64,000 nt of DNA from Zingiber officinale (GCF_018446385.1 NC_055989.1:132831004-132895003), one strand, 5' to 3'. Positions 1 to 11,020 are shown, counted from the first letter of the stretch. Numbers and translations: made by a program. The notes: generated by a model from the sequence alone, not told the origin.

Positions 1-579
1 ATGCCAAGGCTCAAATCTTTATCCCCAAGTCCAACTCCTTCTCCAATCTCACAGCAAACAATTAACTCTTCACCCTCTCCCATGTTGACCCTCTCTCCCA
101 CCACTCCAAAGTCCACAAGGCCCCAGAAGACACAAGGACATGTTGACCTACTAAAGGAAACGGTTTAGAAGTTTACAGGTGATCCATGAGAAGTGTGGTG
201 CTGGCATGCAAGAGTAAAATGACATGCACAATTACAGAACTGATCTTATAGTTCTGTCTTGTTGCGTGGTGCAGGAATTTAATGGCGGCCCTCGAGCCTG
301 ATGTGGAAGAAAGAGATTAAATTAACTTGGTGTGTTATTGCCATTAGGTGCCAAAAACTATTGAACACCATTCAATTCTATTTCACCAATCTGTCCTCGA
401 TATTTATATTATCTGACTCCAATCAGCTGTCAAACCCCCTCCTCATTCATTAATTTTTCGTCTCCCTTCATTAAGAGTCCCACCTTCCCATCCTCCCTCA
501 AATTGACCTCGCAATTCAATTCCCTTTTCCACTACTTCCTCCTCCGCCATCATCTTAGCTCACAGGCGCTGCTGAAGCT
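1..579. other. 5' flank of the ATL13-like gene
   Basis: No gene is visible here. The stretch is rich in pyrimidine tracts close to the start codon at 580, as is common in plant leaders. A weak TATA-like stretch (TATTTATA) lies near 403-410. This is presumably promoter plus 5' UTR of the following gene; the transcription start cannot be fixed from sequence. Confidence 0.4.
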
Positions 580-1863
580 ATGCGTGAATCAATTCTTTCG
601 ACTCCTCCTCTTTCTCTTCATTCAGCGCCTGTCGTCCACATCGAAAACAAGATTAGCCCCAGCGTGTTACTCATAATCGTGATCTTAGCCATCATCTTCT
701 TCGTCTCCGGCCTCCTCCACCTGCTGGTGAGGTGCTGCCTCGTGAGACCCATCTCCCGGGAGCCGGAGGAGTACCTTGACGGCGTCACGGCGTTTCAGGG
801 CCAGCTCCAGCAGCTGTTCCACCTCCATGACGCGGGGGTGGACCAGTCGTTCATCGACATGCTCCCTGTTTTCCTCTACAAGTCGATCATGGGGCTCAAG
901 GATCCCTTCGATTGCGCGGTCTGCCTCTGCGAGTTCGAGCCCGAGGACAAGCTCAGGCTGCTGCCCAAGTGCAGCCACGCCTTCCACCTCGAGTGCATAG
1001 ACACCTGGCTCTTGTCCCACTCCACCTGCCCTCTCTGCCGGAGCAGTCTCCTCCACGGTTGCTGCTCCCCTCGCAGTCCCGGGGTCCTTGTTCTTGAATC
1101 AGCAAGCGAGACAGCCTCCGAAAGAAGAGACTCGGTCCCGGCTGACGACGACGACGACCGCGATGAGGGCAATGCCTACGCGGAGGTTGCCGCAAAGGAA
1201 GATATGCCTGTCACGATGGCCGTCAAGCTCGGCAAGTTTAAGAGTGTGGATGCTGTTGGTGAAGAAGCCACGAGCAGCACTGTCGATGCCAGTAGTTTAA
1301 ATCAGAGGAGGTGCTTCTCCATGGGGTCTTATGAGTATGTGATGGAAGACACCACAATGCTTCGGGTGCCCATCAAACCTCCAAAGAAACCTTCTGTCAA
1401 GAAGCCCGGCCACCGAATCGCGATGTCCGAATGCGATTGCCATTCGAGAAGGGAGGGGTTTAGAGGGCTTGCTAGTGCCATACCTCGGCGAGAAAGTGAT
1501 GTCGGTGCCATTACTGTTGGAGGTTTACATTTGAAAGAGAGCTTCTCAGCTTCCAAGATTTGGCTTCAGGCCAAGGAGGAGAAGAGTGACTCTTCCAGGA
1601 GGGCCATCTCTTTTCGGTTGCCATTGAATCGATCAGCGAGCGATCGGTTGAAGCTCAAAGCCAATGCCAGCCCTGCCATCACCATTGCTTCAGAGTTCAA
1701 TGTCTCATCATGGGGGAAAAGTTCGAGCGAGGTGGATTTGGATGTGGAAGTTGGAAGCTCTAACTACAGTGTGGGATCTCAGATCAGCGAGGTTCCTTCA
1801 TTTGCAAGAAGAACATTGCTTTGGCTAGTAGGAAGGCAAAACAGAGTGGGGAATCAACTCTGA
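580..1863 (+). CDS. ATL13: RING-H2 finger E3 ubiquitin ligase, ATL13-like
   Basis: Intronless 427-residue protein. Seen: a hydrophobic membrane segment at about residues 27-50, a GLD-type motif (GVDQSFIDMLPVF) at about 86-98, and a complete RING-H2 finger with C112, C115, C131, H133, H136, C139, C150 and C153, including the family WLLSHSTCPLCR end. A long polar, Ser/Asp/Glu-rich tail follows. This order (membrane segment, GLD, RING-H2, variable tail, no intron) is the signature of the Arabidopsis Toxicos en Levadura (ATL) family of membrane-anchored E3 ligases that take ubiquitin from an E2 and pass it to substrates. The segment around the RING is closest in my memory to ATL13; ATL46/ATL47 are the alternatives. 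The substrate is unknown. An AATAAA-like signal lies about 120 bp downstream (near 1985). Confidence 0.93.
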   Translation: MRESILSTPPLSLHSAPVVHIENKISPSVLLIIVILAIIFFVSGLLHLLVRCCLVRPISREPEEYLDGVTAFQGQLQQLFHLHDAGVDQSFIDMLPVFLYKSIMGLKDPFDCAVCLCEFEPEDKLRLLPKCSHAFHLECIDTWLLSHSTCPLCRSSLLHGCCSPRSPGVLVLESASETASERRDSVPADDDDDRDEGNAYAEVAAKEDMPVTMAVKLGKFKSVDAVGEEATSSTVDASSLNQRRCFSMGSYEYVMEDTTMLRVPIKPPKKPSVKKPGHRIAMSECDCHSRREGFRGLASAIPRRESDVGAITVGGLHLKESFSASKIWLQAKEEKSDSSRRAISFRLPLNRSASDRLKLKANASPAITIASEFNVSSWGKSSSEVDLDVEVGSSNYSVGSQISEVPSFARRTLLWLVGRQNRVGNQL

Positions 1864-3046
1864 CATGGATGTTGGTGGTGTCTTAGTATTCATTCATTCA
1901 ACCATGGATTTTACAACACATGTTTCTCAGAGACGACTAAAGCTGATATGTATCTGGAAGTAATAGTGCTTCTGTTGTATTGTAAATAAAACTAGCTACT
2001 TTATCTCATGCCGAAAATATGATAAGGATGTTGCAAAACCAAACTGAATTCTCACTCTGAAAGGTTTTCCTGTGATACAAACACTCTCATCTAATAACGG
2101 GCTTCCATATTCTATTATAGAGAGAAGAAATTCTGATGTATCAAAATGTAACTTCCAGTCACTTGAACAAAGTTGCCGGCCATTCAAAGAGGTAATAGAA
2201 AAAGTAGTTCAAGGAGTATTTTTGGCATAAATAAATTGACATGGAATTAATGATGCGGATGGTGAATTCAAATTCAAATTCAAATGCCTGACCAGTTTCC
2301 TTGTGATGTTTGTTCTTTTTTCACCATCATTCATCTCATTTGCTGGGGTGGCAAGCCATTAAAGGATTGGCCTGTTGCATTTAATGCTATTTGCTTTCTA
2401 TGCATTGACCTGTGGCTGTAGCTGGATCCATTCATCAAGGGGAACTACTTTGAAAGCTAAACATCACAAGAGATGTCGAGTGTTGATGGAATGGTAGGTC
2501 AAGTGTACCACTCATGAGCAAACCTAACTTTCACACTCATCAATGTTTCAATTGTTTCAAACAAAAATATAAAAATTAAATTCTGAAAAAATAATCAGTC
2601 ATCAACTCACACTAGTTTCTTTGTTCTTCTTCTTCTATTGTTAAACCAGAGGAACTTCTACTGATCCTACCATATGCACGAAGTACATTTATGCCAATGA
2701 GGTTAGTATTAGATTTGATTGCAATGCTATTTATAATTTTCCACAGGTGTAGAAGATGTCAAGAAGATTTAATTCAACATAAATATCATGATGCAATCGG
2801 AGGAATACTAGAAAAGGCAATTGATACTCATTAATCTGAAGGGGCACACAATCATAAAGAGATCCAGTTGGTTGGATTTCTGTTCATCCACTTATTAATA
2901 GTACAAAGAACTAAGAGCATCAAGATAGATATGATTTTGCATCGATCACCAATAATTAAAATCAGATGGGAAATTACTAAATTCAGAACATCATTTCAAT
3001 TCCTTCAAAGGAAAACAGCAATTGAGTTTTGTCGTGCTTGTGCCGA
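1864..3046. other. intergenic region between ATL13-like and COX6B
   Basis: Holds the 3' UTR of the ATL13-like gene with a polyadenylation-like AATAAA near 1985, and the 3' flank of the convergent COX6B gene. A short triple AATTCA-type direct repeat sits near 2265-2285. I see no further gene. Confidence 0.5.
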
Positions 3047-5723
3047 TTAGAGAGGACCTGGAAATGTGCCATTATCTCTTTGCTCGTTCCATTTCTCAAT
3101 CTGATTAAGAAAACAAGGAGAAGACATGCTGTGAAAGGAAAAAACTTCTAGAACCATAAAACATACAAAATATTTAAAAGAAAATTCTGCAGGAAATGCA
3201 TTAGTTGACAATGACCGTAACTTAAACAACATGGTAAAATTTGTAATCAAGGAAGTCACCGAAGAAAAAAAGGGCACAATGATAAATTGGAAATGTATAT
3301 AGATCATAATGAGTTGGAATAGCATGCATAGATGAGTAGAAATATAAGAAAAAACAAGAAGTATAATAAGTTACCCATTCTGTTGGACAGAGAGATCGAT
3401 AATATTTGGCAAACTTTTGGCAATCGCCAGAGTCTTCACCTTTAGCAGCCACACACCTACATGTGCAACATCAATTAAAAAACAGCGTCTAAGTTTGATG
3501 GGGACGTCTTAAAGTATACTTATGGAAGTAGCAGTTTGGTTTGGTAAAACATACTTGTGAAACTCAATATAGCGGGTGAAACAGTGCCTGGTTTGATTTG
3601 TAGTGGGAAACCGAAAATCAGCTGGTGCTGTTTTCAACTCAAACTAACAAGGGAAATTGTTTAAATATTAATGTCACTAGCTTGAACCAATAAACATGAT
3701 AAGTAATAGAAAAAAAAATGTTAAAGTACAAGTATCTCTCTTTTAACTGAAGATTGAAGACACTATAAGATGGAGGATAATTAAAAAACATGCCAAGCAA
3801 CTAATTATTGATAGTTCAAACCAAGTTGGATGTGCAAATGCACTAGATAATTGAAACTACAGAATAATTATTATAATTAGCTACATTCTAGGTTTCATAC
3901 TCTCCTTATGATATTTCTTTCAAATTTAAGCATTACAAGGCTTTCAATTTAGCTTGATGAAAAGAAGCAAATAAATATGAGACTAAAAGGCCCCTTGCGG
4001 GTCTAGCAAAGCGTTTAAACAAGCTCTACTTCTAGTCTTCTACACAATAGTACTCAATTAAATTGCAGGCTAACAATAACAAAAGGTACCCTATTCCTAA
4101 ATTAAAGGCAATCAGTTGGTCTAAAGCTTTGATTGTGTTTGAATTTTAACCATACATATTCTGGATTCTTACTATTGCCATATAGCCACATCATCTACTA
4201 CAATTTTTTTCTTTCAGCAAGTTAATCCTTTTAATTGATGATTCATTAGTTGATTAAGCCTACCTTTTTTTTAATTAGTCATGGCTGTAATACTATGGCT
4301 ATTTGCTTTTGTTGATGTGTTATTTCTGGGAAGCAAAGCACGAGGCATTCAATTTTTATTTTTTTTTGGTAATTCAAGTATCCAGCTCTTATAATGTCTA
4401 ATCCTGGAGGTAATGAGTGCGGCCCATGAAAGTTTCCCACTGACCACAAGAGTAAATTGGGAAGCGAAGATGAGTCCTAGTGGATGGTCCAACGTCATAA
4501 GTTTTTCAAACTCCTCAGGTATAAGTATAATGTGCCTTGGGTGAGATTTGAACCCTTGTTTCCTAGGGAGCATTCCCCACCACTTAGAATCGCACCAAAG
4601 CCCCAGGGCAAGCATGAGGCATTCACGTTCTTCCCTATTGGCGTCATCTCTACACCAATAGTCAATAAAAGAGAACGTTTAACCAAAAGAGCTCATTAAT
4701 TGAGCCCTACCCACTCCCTAGAATCTCCAATTGAATGTGGTCTAGTTATCATTATTGAAGAGCTTAAAATTGGCAACATTAAAGAGATTATCCTTGCACA
4801 AGTTGGTAATTTCAGATCTGTGACAGTAATATAGGTTTGAATGGCATTATATCAAATATAAATGGATATGTAAAATAGTAGTACCACTCTCCCATGGAAG
4901 AAACTTAGACTGGACAAATAGATATTGCTTCATAATTGCAGGGAACAATGAGATATCAAGATACCACAACCAACACAAATAAAACATATTAAGTATGTGT
5001 TTATGCATCAATAACAAAGAAACTCAAATCTTTGTGGTTTGACCTTGTCTATCTAGAAATAAGATTAACCAATGATACGATCAGAAAGAAAGCTATGAAA
5101 TACCCTTAAGCTTTGCGCTATTAGAATTCAGAAAGATAACCTGCTCCTTAGAAATGCTTCAATATCTTCGTTGTAAGGTTTACTTAAATAAATGAGCAAA
5201 ACACAGATATAGTGGCACAATAATTTATACACAAAAAGTCAAGCCTTTTGGCAGATTTTGCGGAAACAGGAATGAATAGAGATCATGTAAAGATTCATGT
5301 ATAGAGATCATGAATAGAGAAATTCAGAGAAATTGGCACGATACATTCAAAACGTCAATCCTTTCGGCAGATTTTGCAAGAATAGAAATGAAAGAGTCCC
5401 TATGAAGATTTATGGATAGAGATCGTGAAATACTCTCTCGGCGATCAAACGAAAACCCTAGAATCACGCGATCGAAGAAATGAATAAAGAAACGATAAAA
5501 TCGTATATTCGTATGGTTGATTTTGAAATGGTGCATGTGCATGGATAAAATAGCCAATAAATCGATGCTCCAATCGATACTACACGCGCGCACACAAAAA
5601 AAAAACCAAAAATCCACAAGCGCATCGAAATGAAACCGTGGCAGAACTGAGACCAGAAATTACAAGAAACAAATGGAGAGAAAGAGATATGCAAGGATCA
5701 ATGGAACTTCTTACCTCCTCCAT
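3047..5723 (-). CDS. COX6B: cytochrome c oxidase subunit 6b (four exons)
   Basis: Subunit of mitochondrial respiratory complex IV, located on the intermembrane-space side. Exons on the minus strand: 5715-5723 (MEE only), 3555-3643, 3375-3456 and 3047-3100, all with GT-AG borders and matching phases, giving 77 residues. Seen: the family block TAPADFRFPTTNQTRHC, a twin-cysteine pattern C24-x9-C34 and C45-x10-C56 (CHCH fold, imported through MIA40), and the invariant ending GTFPGPL. The length matches the short plant COX6B form (about 78 aa) rather than the long COX6B-1. The first exon codes only three residues and is followed by a 2.07-kb intron that carries a SINE. The start was chosen because exon 2 lacks any upstream in-frame Met and 5723 lies directly before a good donor. 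Confidence 0.92.
4352..4615 (-). repeat. tRNA-derived SINE in COX6B intron 1
   Basis: A 264-bp insertion flanked by a perfect 10-bp duplication (gaggcattca at 4342-4351 and 4616-4625). Read on the minus strand, it has a tRNA-like head with a B box (GGTTCAAATCTC) and ends in an A-rich tail, which appears as a T-run on the plus strand at about 4352-4367. Head, tail and target duplication together define a SINE. It has the same orientation as the host gene. Confidence 0.85.
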
Positions 5724-5856
5724 TGAAAGATCCCCAAAGCGAGAGAGAAGCCAAGGTCTCGAAAGAAAGGAACGAGATCGGGAGTCTGCCTCTTTAGTCT
5801 TTACGAGGGGAGAATAGAAGAACGAGTCAATTAACAATCTGGAGAAGGTTGGATGA

Positions 5857-5916
5857 CACGTGGGAGGATGTGATGGAGGGAAGTAAGACAGAGAATCTCT
5901 GTCATTGGGCCACGTG
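5857..5916 (-). promoter_or_regulatory. COX6B promoter: two G-boxes and a site II element
   Basis: Two CACGTG G-box cores lie at 5857-5862 and 5911-5916, 134 and 188 bp upstream of the start codon. A TGGGCC site II element at 5906-5911 overlaps the distal G-box. Site II elements (TCP targets) and G-boxes are known to act together in promoters of nuclear genes for mitochondrial complex IV and cytochrome c in plants, so the arrangement fits the gene. Activity is inferred. Confidence 0.6.
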
Positions 5917-5943
5917 TTCACCGTGGGATCGAGTCAAATTTAG

Positions 5944-6960
5944 GGGCAGGAACTGAGTCTCATTAGAATGATACGGATTCGGAGTCCGCTCGAGTCCGAT
6001 CCTAAAATAATGATTGAAGTTCGAATGTTTCCAGTAAAATTGTTTTTCAAAATACTATATTACAATAGAGTTGTGATACTCATCTAGAATTTTCATCTAG
6101 AAAATTCATCTAGATAGACACATAAATAATGGGACTCATTATTTATTGAGAAAATATCATTTCTCAATAAATAAATTTAAATTTAGAAAAGTAATTATGA
6201 CATGACTAATTATATATTATAACTAAATACGTCCTTTTATTTTCTGACTAAAATAAAGGCTGGCAAAATTCAAATTTATTTATTGATAGATCTGTCGGTG
6301 CATCCATTTGAATTGGAACGGTCAGATTGGTTGATTCCGTCAGATAATTTAATTATGTTAAATTGTATTAAAATTTTATTAATCTATTTAAAAATAGATC
6401 TAGATGAGCCGATTCATCTAGCCCATGACCCGTGTGAATCGGCTTCCGACGGATTTAATTTGACCTGTGTTTTTGAGAAACAATTTATGAAAGAATTTTT
6501 TTAAATACATAAAAAGACAAAATGAGAGATTTAAAGGTTGAAATTAAAATATTTTAAAAATTACCAATTCTATTGTTCTTTCTAAACAAAATTAATAAAT
6601 AATAACCAAATAAATATCCTAAATCATCATCCTTCTGCAACGTGAAAGATAATATCTCTCTCAATTTTCCTATGGGATATTTGTAAAATGATTCAAAATA
6701 ATCAGACACAAGTTTGTATCCGATATTTTTTTTTTATAGGATCCACTAAAAAGTGGTCTATCATTTTTTTTTTAAAAAAAAAAAAAATTTAAAATTTTTA
6801 GACGTTTTTAGAGAAAAAAAATTAAAATTGAAATTAGAAAAAAAATCAAAATTTTCATTTTTTTAACATTGGGCAATATTCATTTTCCTCCTATATATAT
6901 ACATGGTTCTTTTCATCTAATTTCATCAATTCCACACTCATTAAAAACAAATAGAGAGAA
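5944..6960. other. AT-rich intergenic region
   Basis: No gene is recognised. It contains a clean 13-bp-arm hairpin at about 6139-6176 (ATTTATTGAGAAA, then six bases, then its complement) and long A/T homopolymer runs at 6740-6860. Confidence 0.4.
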
Positions 6961-8150
6961 ATGGATAAAAATTTTGATCATTATTTTAGAGATTTGTTCA
7001 ACTCTCCAAATATCAATAAAAATTCTAGTGAAGAAAGTTCTAAATTCGTCCAAATTTCTTTAATTTCCATTTCTCACTCAAAACCCATCAAATTTCTAAC
7101 CTTTTCCATACCCACCACCATATTATCATAATTTTCAAAGTTATCCAAATTCTTTGTGTTGCAAGTTGCAACCCTCGAGCTCCGTTTTATACATATACTC
7201 CAGAATATTAGTAGAGTAGTCAATATTTCATACAAGCCACATCTCATGGAATTAAACCGCTTCAATCACGAGAGATTCAATCAAATGAATTGAGAAGAGT
7301 TAGTGTTAATGCAACTAACAGTGCTAAAGGTAGAGAAATACCTTATACAGTTCTCGATTCATAATTTCCACTGTTCTTTTCTGAAATAGGATCCAACGAT
7401 ATTATTTTCAATCAAGCACCAAAGATGGGTAATGAATCGGATGAAGATGATAGCAAGCGAACTGTATGGATAATAGCAAATGATAAGCTCCTTACAGCAA
7501 CCTACATAATTATGAGTAAATATTTAATAGTTGGTAATACACAAAAGAGTGAGTCTTTTGGGAAATGGGTGGTGATATACTACAATACCAATCGAAATAA
7601 GGGAGTTAAAAAAGAGAACTGCAGACAAAGCAAAATCACATTGGCCTTCATTGAAAAAGATCATGAATAGATATAATGGAATCTACAATAAATAGTATAA
7701 TGATCGACCAAACGGATGGAGTAATAATAATTTGATAGTGCGAGCTCATGAAGAATACAATAGTAGTTTTAAAACTACTTTCTAATATGAACATATGTAG
7801 AGGATCATGAAAGATAGTCTGATGTATGCTTCTCAATCTTCAGAATGATGAGCTATAAAGAAAGCAAGAACATCAAAATCATCATATGCACATCCTGATT
7901 CCTCTATTCCTAACATAACTGTTGATCTAGATGATATAGAAGTCCGATCTTGTCCAATGGGACATAAGACAGTAAAGAGGAAAGACAAAGAAAGAGTAAG
8001 GCTAATTGATGGATTGAATCATTTTGTGCAATAGTCAATGACATATTTTGAAAAGTATAATAACAATAAGAAAGTGAATCAACTTATCCAAGCATATCAA
8101 CTCCTTGTAATGGATAGACACACGAGCTATGACAGATGAATAATTTCAAA
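6961..8150 (+). pseudogene. decayed Myb/SANT-like, NAM-associated-domain gene
   Basis: Broken reading frames contain recognisable blocks in the right order: an N-terminal MDKNFDHYF-like stretch at about 6961, a Myb/SANT-like block (ANDKLLTATYIIMSKYLIVG, then W-x-YYN) at 7470-7600, a NRYNGIYNK-like stretch near 7670, and the NAM-associated C-terminal block (PMGHKTVKRKDKERV) at about 7950-8000. These blocks belong to the large plant family often annotated as glutathione S-transferase T3-like or NAM-associated (PF14303), whose genes travel with or derive from PIF/Harbinger-like transposons. Several in-frame stops (for example after 7665, at 8030 and near 8140) show that it is a pseudogene. Confidence 0.6.
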
Positions 8151-8606
8151 ATCATCTAACGATATGTGAGTAGTTGAAGAAAAAAATGAACATGTAGTTA
8201 ATTTCTATAGTTTATTTTATCCGCTCTTTTTTTATTTTATTAATTGTAGTTTATAATTTTTATGGTTTATCATTATGTATTTTATTTATTTAATATGGTT
8301 TGTATCATTATATTTTAATTTTAAATTTATAAAATATTTATATTCATAAGTAGTTTTTTTTAAATGCGTATGTCTTTTATTATATTTTTTTTAAAAAATA
8401 AATATAAATTAATAAAATAATTATGGAACTTCTGAATCAAAAAAAAATATTTGATTAGTGAGATTTGAAATATTTAAATAGTAAAATATTTAAAAAATAA
8501 TGTAAAATGGGGACTATAAATATTGATGAGCCCCTAATATATTTTTATTAACATATTCTCTTACCACGAAGTGCTTTTTAATAATAATAAAGTTTTCAGA
8601 AAAATG

Positions 8607-8805
8607 AGGGGTGCATTTAGTTTATGTTTTTATTTTTATTTTTTGGAAAACAAATGTTTTCTAAAAAATAATTTTTAAATATTTTCTATTAAAAAATATT
8701 ATTTATTTAAAAAAAACAAATATAAAAATACAAATCAAACATCATTTTTTTTTTAAATATATACTTTAAAAAATATATATATATATATACAAATCAAACA
8801 CCCCT
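8607..8805. mobile_element. MITE-like element with terminal inverted repeats
   Basis: A 199-bp AT-rich stretch begins AGGGGTGCATTTAGTTT and ends AAATCAAACACCCCT, an imperfect inverted pair. Such GGGGTGTTTGG-type ends are widespread in plant hAT/Harbinger MITEs. I could not fix a target duplication, so the superfamily is open. Confidence 0.5.
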
Positions 8806-9256
8806 AAATATTTTTTTAAACTTTTTCTGTCGCACACAAATTTTACAGCTGGACACACCGTGTTCGGACGCTGGAGAATCATTCGAGGTGGGCTGCGCCA
8901 CACCATAGCCTAGCAAATCGTCTCCCGATGCGCAAGGGTACCATCACGGCGGCACCCGACAGTTTACTACGGATTGACCCGTGGGCCCCACTGTTGTTTG
9001 CCTCTTCGTCAGCGGATAAGGTAACGTGTCTTATTAACGTTAGCAACAAAGAGAAACAACCAGCATTTAATGATATTTACCAGAATGGCACTGAGACCAG
9101 ATCTGCGCAGTCGCCGGCGACGGTGGCCGGCGGAGCGCTGGTCAGAGATCGATTAAGAGAGTGGAAGCAGTATTAACAATTCACGTCAAATAATACAGTA
9201 TGATGTTTAGGAGCTAAATTTGAATATGGGAGGTCAAAATTGAAGAAAAGGGATCT
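8806..9256. other. GC-richer 3' flank of the epimerase gene with a TCP-type palindrome
   Basis: No convincing gene is present; an 82-codon open frame at 8928-9176 resembles nothing I know. A GTGGGCCCCAC palindrome (8981-8991) matches the class I TCP factor site. Because the neighbouring epimerase is transcribed away from it, its role is unclear. Confidence 0.35.
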
Positions 9257-10570
9257 TTACAAGTTTTTGGAGTCTTTGCCGCCGGTTTTTGGGCTGTAGC
9301 CGTAGTAGGAGAGATACCACTTGACGAATTTCTTGAGACCGGTCTCTAGGTTGGTCGTCGGATTGTAGCCGAGCTCGGCGCGAGCGTAGCTGATGTTGGC
9401 GTGCGTGAAGGGGACGTCGCCGTTGCCAGGCATCTCCATCACGTGGATCTTGGCCTTCACCTTGAGGTTCTGCTCCAGGATGCGGACGAGAGCCGGGACG
9501 GTGACCGGCGAGGTGTTGCCGAGGTTGAAAATGCGGTACTGTGCGGGGCCTTGCTTCCGGCCGCCGTCGCCGGTGCTCTTCGCCGAGGTGTCGAGAGAGG
9601 CGACGCAGCCCTTCACGATGTCGTCGATGTAAGTGAAGTCGCGGGCTAGGTCGACGCCGTTCTTGCCGCGGTAGACGGTGATGGGCTTTGCCTGGAGGAT
9701 GTTGCGGGTGAAGGAGAAGTAGGCCATGTCAGGGCGACCCCAGGGCCCGTATACGGTGAAGAAACGGAGGCCGGTGATGGAGAGGCCGTAGATGTGGTTG
9801 TACGTGTGGGTGATCTCCTCGCCGGCCTTCTTGGTGGCTGCATAGAGAGAGGCCGGACTGTCTGTGCGGTCTATCTCTGAGAATGGCACCTTTTCGTTGA
9901 GGCCGTACACCGACGAGGACGACGCCCACACGATCGCCGGCTGCGGGTCCGCAGATTTGCAGGCCTCGAGCAGAGTGACGAGGCCGGCGATGTTGCTGTG
10001 GACGTACGACGCCGGGTTCTCGATCGCGTAGCGAACCCCGGCTTGGGCCGCTAGGTGCATCACGTGGGAGAAGGGCACGGTGTCGAAGAGCTTGGCGAGG
10101 AGGCGCCCGTCGTTGATGTCGCCCTCCACCACGAATACGCCGTGCGAAGCCAGCACGGCCTTGCGAGCCTTCTTCAGTGACGGGTCGTAGTAGTTGTTGA
10201 AGTTATCCAGCCCGACGACCCCGTCGCCGCGCTTGCGGAGGGCCAGCGACACGTGCGTGCCGACGAAGCCGGCGGCTCCGGTGAGGAGCACGGACTTGCC
10301 GCCTGGGCGCCGCGGCGTCGCCGATGCCCGGATCTGCTTCTCCCACTGCATCCCACCCCAGTTAGAAGGGAAATACTTGGACGACGATTCAACGAAGCTC
10401 TGGAAGCTGAGATACGACGCCGTGAGCGCGATCAACAAGAGCGCCCACATGAACATTGTGCCTGTTGAAGCGAAACACCGGTGGAACTGCCGATTGATGG
10501 TGAGCGCCCGGTCGATCTTCACTTTCCCCGGCGTCGCCGGAAATAGATCATCTTCCTTCACTTTCATCAT
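9257..10570 (-). CDS. GAE1: UDP-D-glucuronate 4-epimerase (type II Golgi membrane enzyme)
   Basis: Converts UDP-glucuronic acid to UDP-galacturonic acid, the precursor of pectin, in the Golgi lumen. The single-exon, GC-rich frame gives 437 residues from 10570. Seen: a short cytosolic N-terminus with the family block PATPGKVKIDRA, a membrane anchor at about 39-58 (WALLLIALTASYLSF), a Rossmann NAD motif (TGAAGFVG) at about 97-104, the Ser-rich catalytic stretch WASSSSVYG near 215-223, and the YAATK catalytic Tyr/Lys pair at about Y243 and K247, placing it in the extended SDR family. The frame stays open upstream to 10726, but that ATG lies above a TATA box at 10673-10680. The MM pair at 10570/10567 matches the usual family N-terminus. 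The class closest to GAE1/GAE6 cannot be separated by eye. Confidence 0.94.
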   Translation of the reverse strand: MMKVKEDDLFPATPGKVKIDRALTINRQFHRCFASTGTMFMWALLLIALTASYLSFQSFVESSSKYFPSNWGGMQWEKQIRASATPRRPGGKSVLLTGAAGFVGTHVSLALRKRGDGVVGLDNFNNYYDPSLKKARKAVLASHGVFVVEGDINDGRLLAKLFDTVPFSHVMHLAAQAGVRYAIENPASYVHSNIAGLVTLLEACKSADPQPAIVWASSSSVYGLNEKVPFSEIDRTDSPASLYAATKKAGEEITHTYNHIYGLSITGLRFFTVYGPWGRPDMAYFSFTRNILQAKPITVYRGKNGVDLARDFTYIDDIVKGCVASLDTSAKSTGDGGRKQGPAQYRIFNLGNTSPVTVPALVRILEQNLKVKAKIHVMEMPGNGDVPFTHANISYARAELGYNPTTNLETGLKKFVKWYLSYYGYSPKTGGKDSKNL

Positions 10571-10672
10571 CTCTTCTTCTGCTTGTTTCTTCCGCAGGGC
10601 AGCGATCGCACGCCAGGCGTTCGACGAAATGTCCAGCTGCACCTGCTGAGGTAGGGGCGCCGAGCGCGAGCG

Positions 10673-10680
10673 TATAAATA
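10673..10680 (-). promoter_or_regulatory. TATA box of the epimerase gene
   Basis: The plus strand reads TATAAATA (minus strand TATTTATA), 103 bp upstream of the chosen start codon. Transcription would begin near 10645, leaving a leader of about 75 nt and excluding the upstream in-frame ATG at 10726. This decides the start. Confidence 0.6.
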
Positions 10681-11009
10681 GCAGGTCAGGAAAAAAGGAA
10701 AAAACAGAGAAACCGCGTACTCTCACGGCTGTCGTCGTCTCGTCAACGACAACAAAAACTGCCGATTATTTATTTATTTATTTCTTTTTCTGCATAATTA
10801 ATCAAAATTGCCTAAATTTATTTTTAAATATAAGAAACGATAGAATGAAAGGCAAATAAAAAAGACTTGAAACTCTGTTATACAGTGGATTAATAATAAT
10901 AGCAAGATTCTTTAATTGGGCGCCGAAGAATCGGGTTCTCCATCCAACCGGTTGTGGACCCAGATTTTTGCAGTACCGCACTCATGTCCGGTGAGGGCCC
11001 ATTTGTTGG

Positions 11010-11020
11010 GTCAACGTCAA
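11010..11020 (-). promoter_or_regulatory. paired W-box cores upstream of the epimerase gene
   Basis: Two GTCAA cores (TTGAC on the minus strand) lie 1 bp apart at 11010-11014 and 11016-11020, about 440 bp upstream of the epimerase start. Paired TTGAC cores are typical WRKY sites. GAE genes are known to respond to pathogens in Arabidopsis, so the site is plausible but unproven. Confidence 0.4.

Noticed and set aside
5580-5921. 113-codon open frame on the minus strand over the COX6B first exon
   Set aside because: It runs through the true donor site after MEE into the intron; only the MEE codons fit the gene.
8928-9176. 82-codon frame near the GTGGGCCCCAC palindrome
   Set aside because: No recognisable domain, no neighbouring exon signals, and composition like untranslated flank.
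9393-10649. Long open frames antisense to the epimerase gene
   Set aside because: They arise from GC-rich codon use of the real gene on the other strand; no domain, and frames overlap one another.
10571-10726. N-terminal extension of the epimerase
   Set aside because: Lies across a TATA box and has no family similarity; the start at 10570 is preferred.
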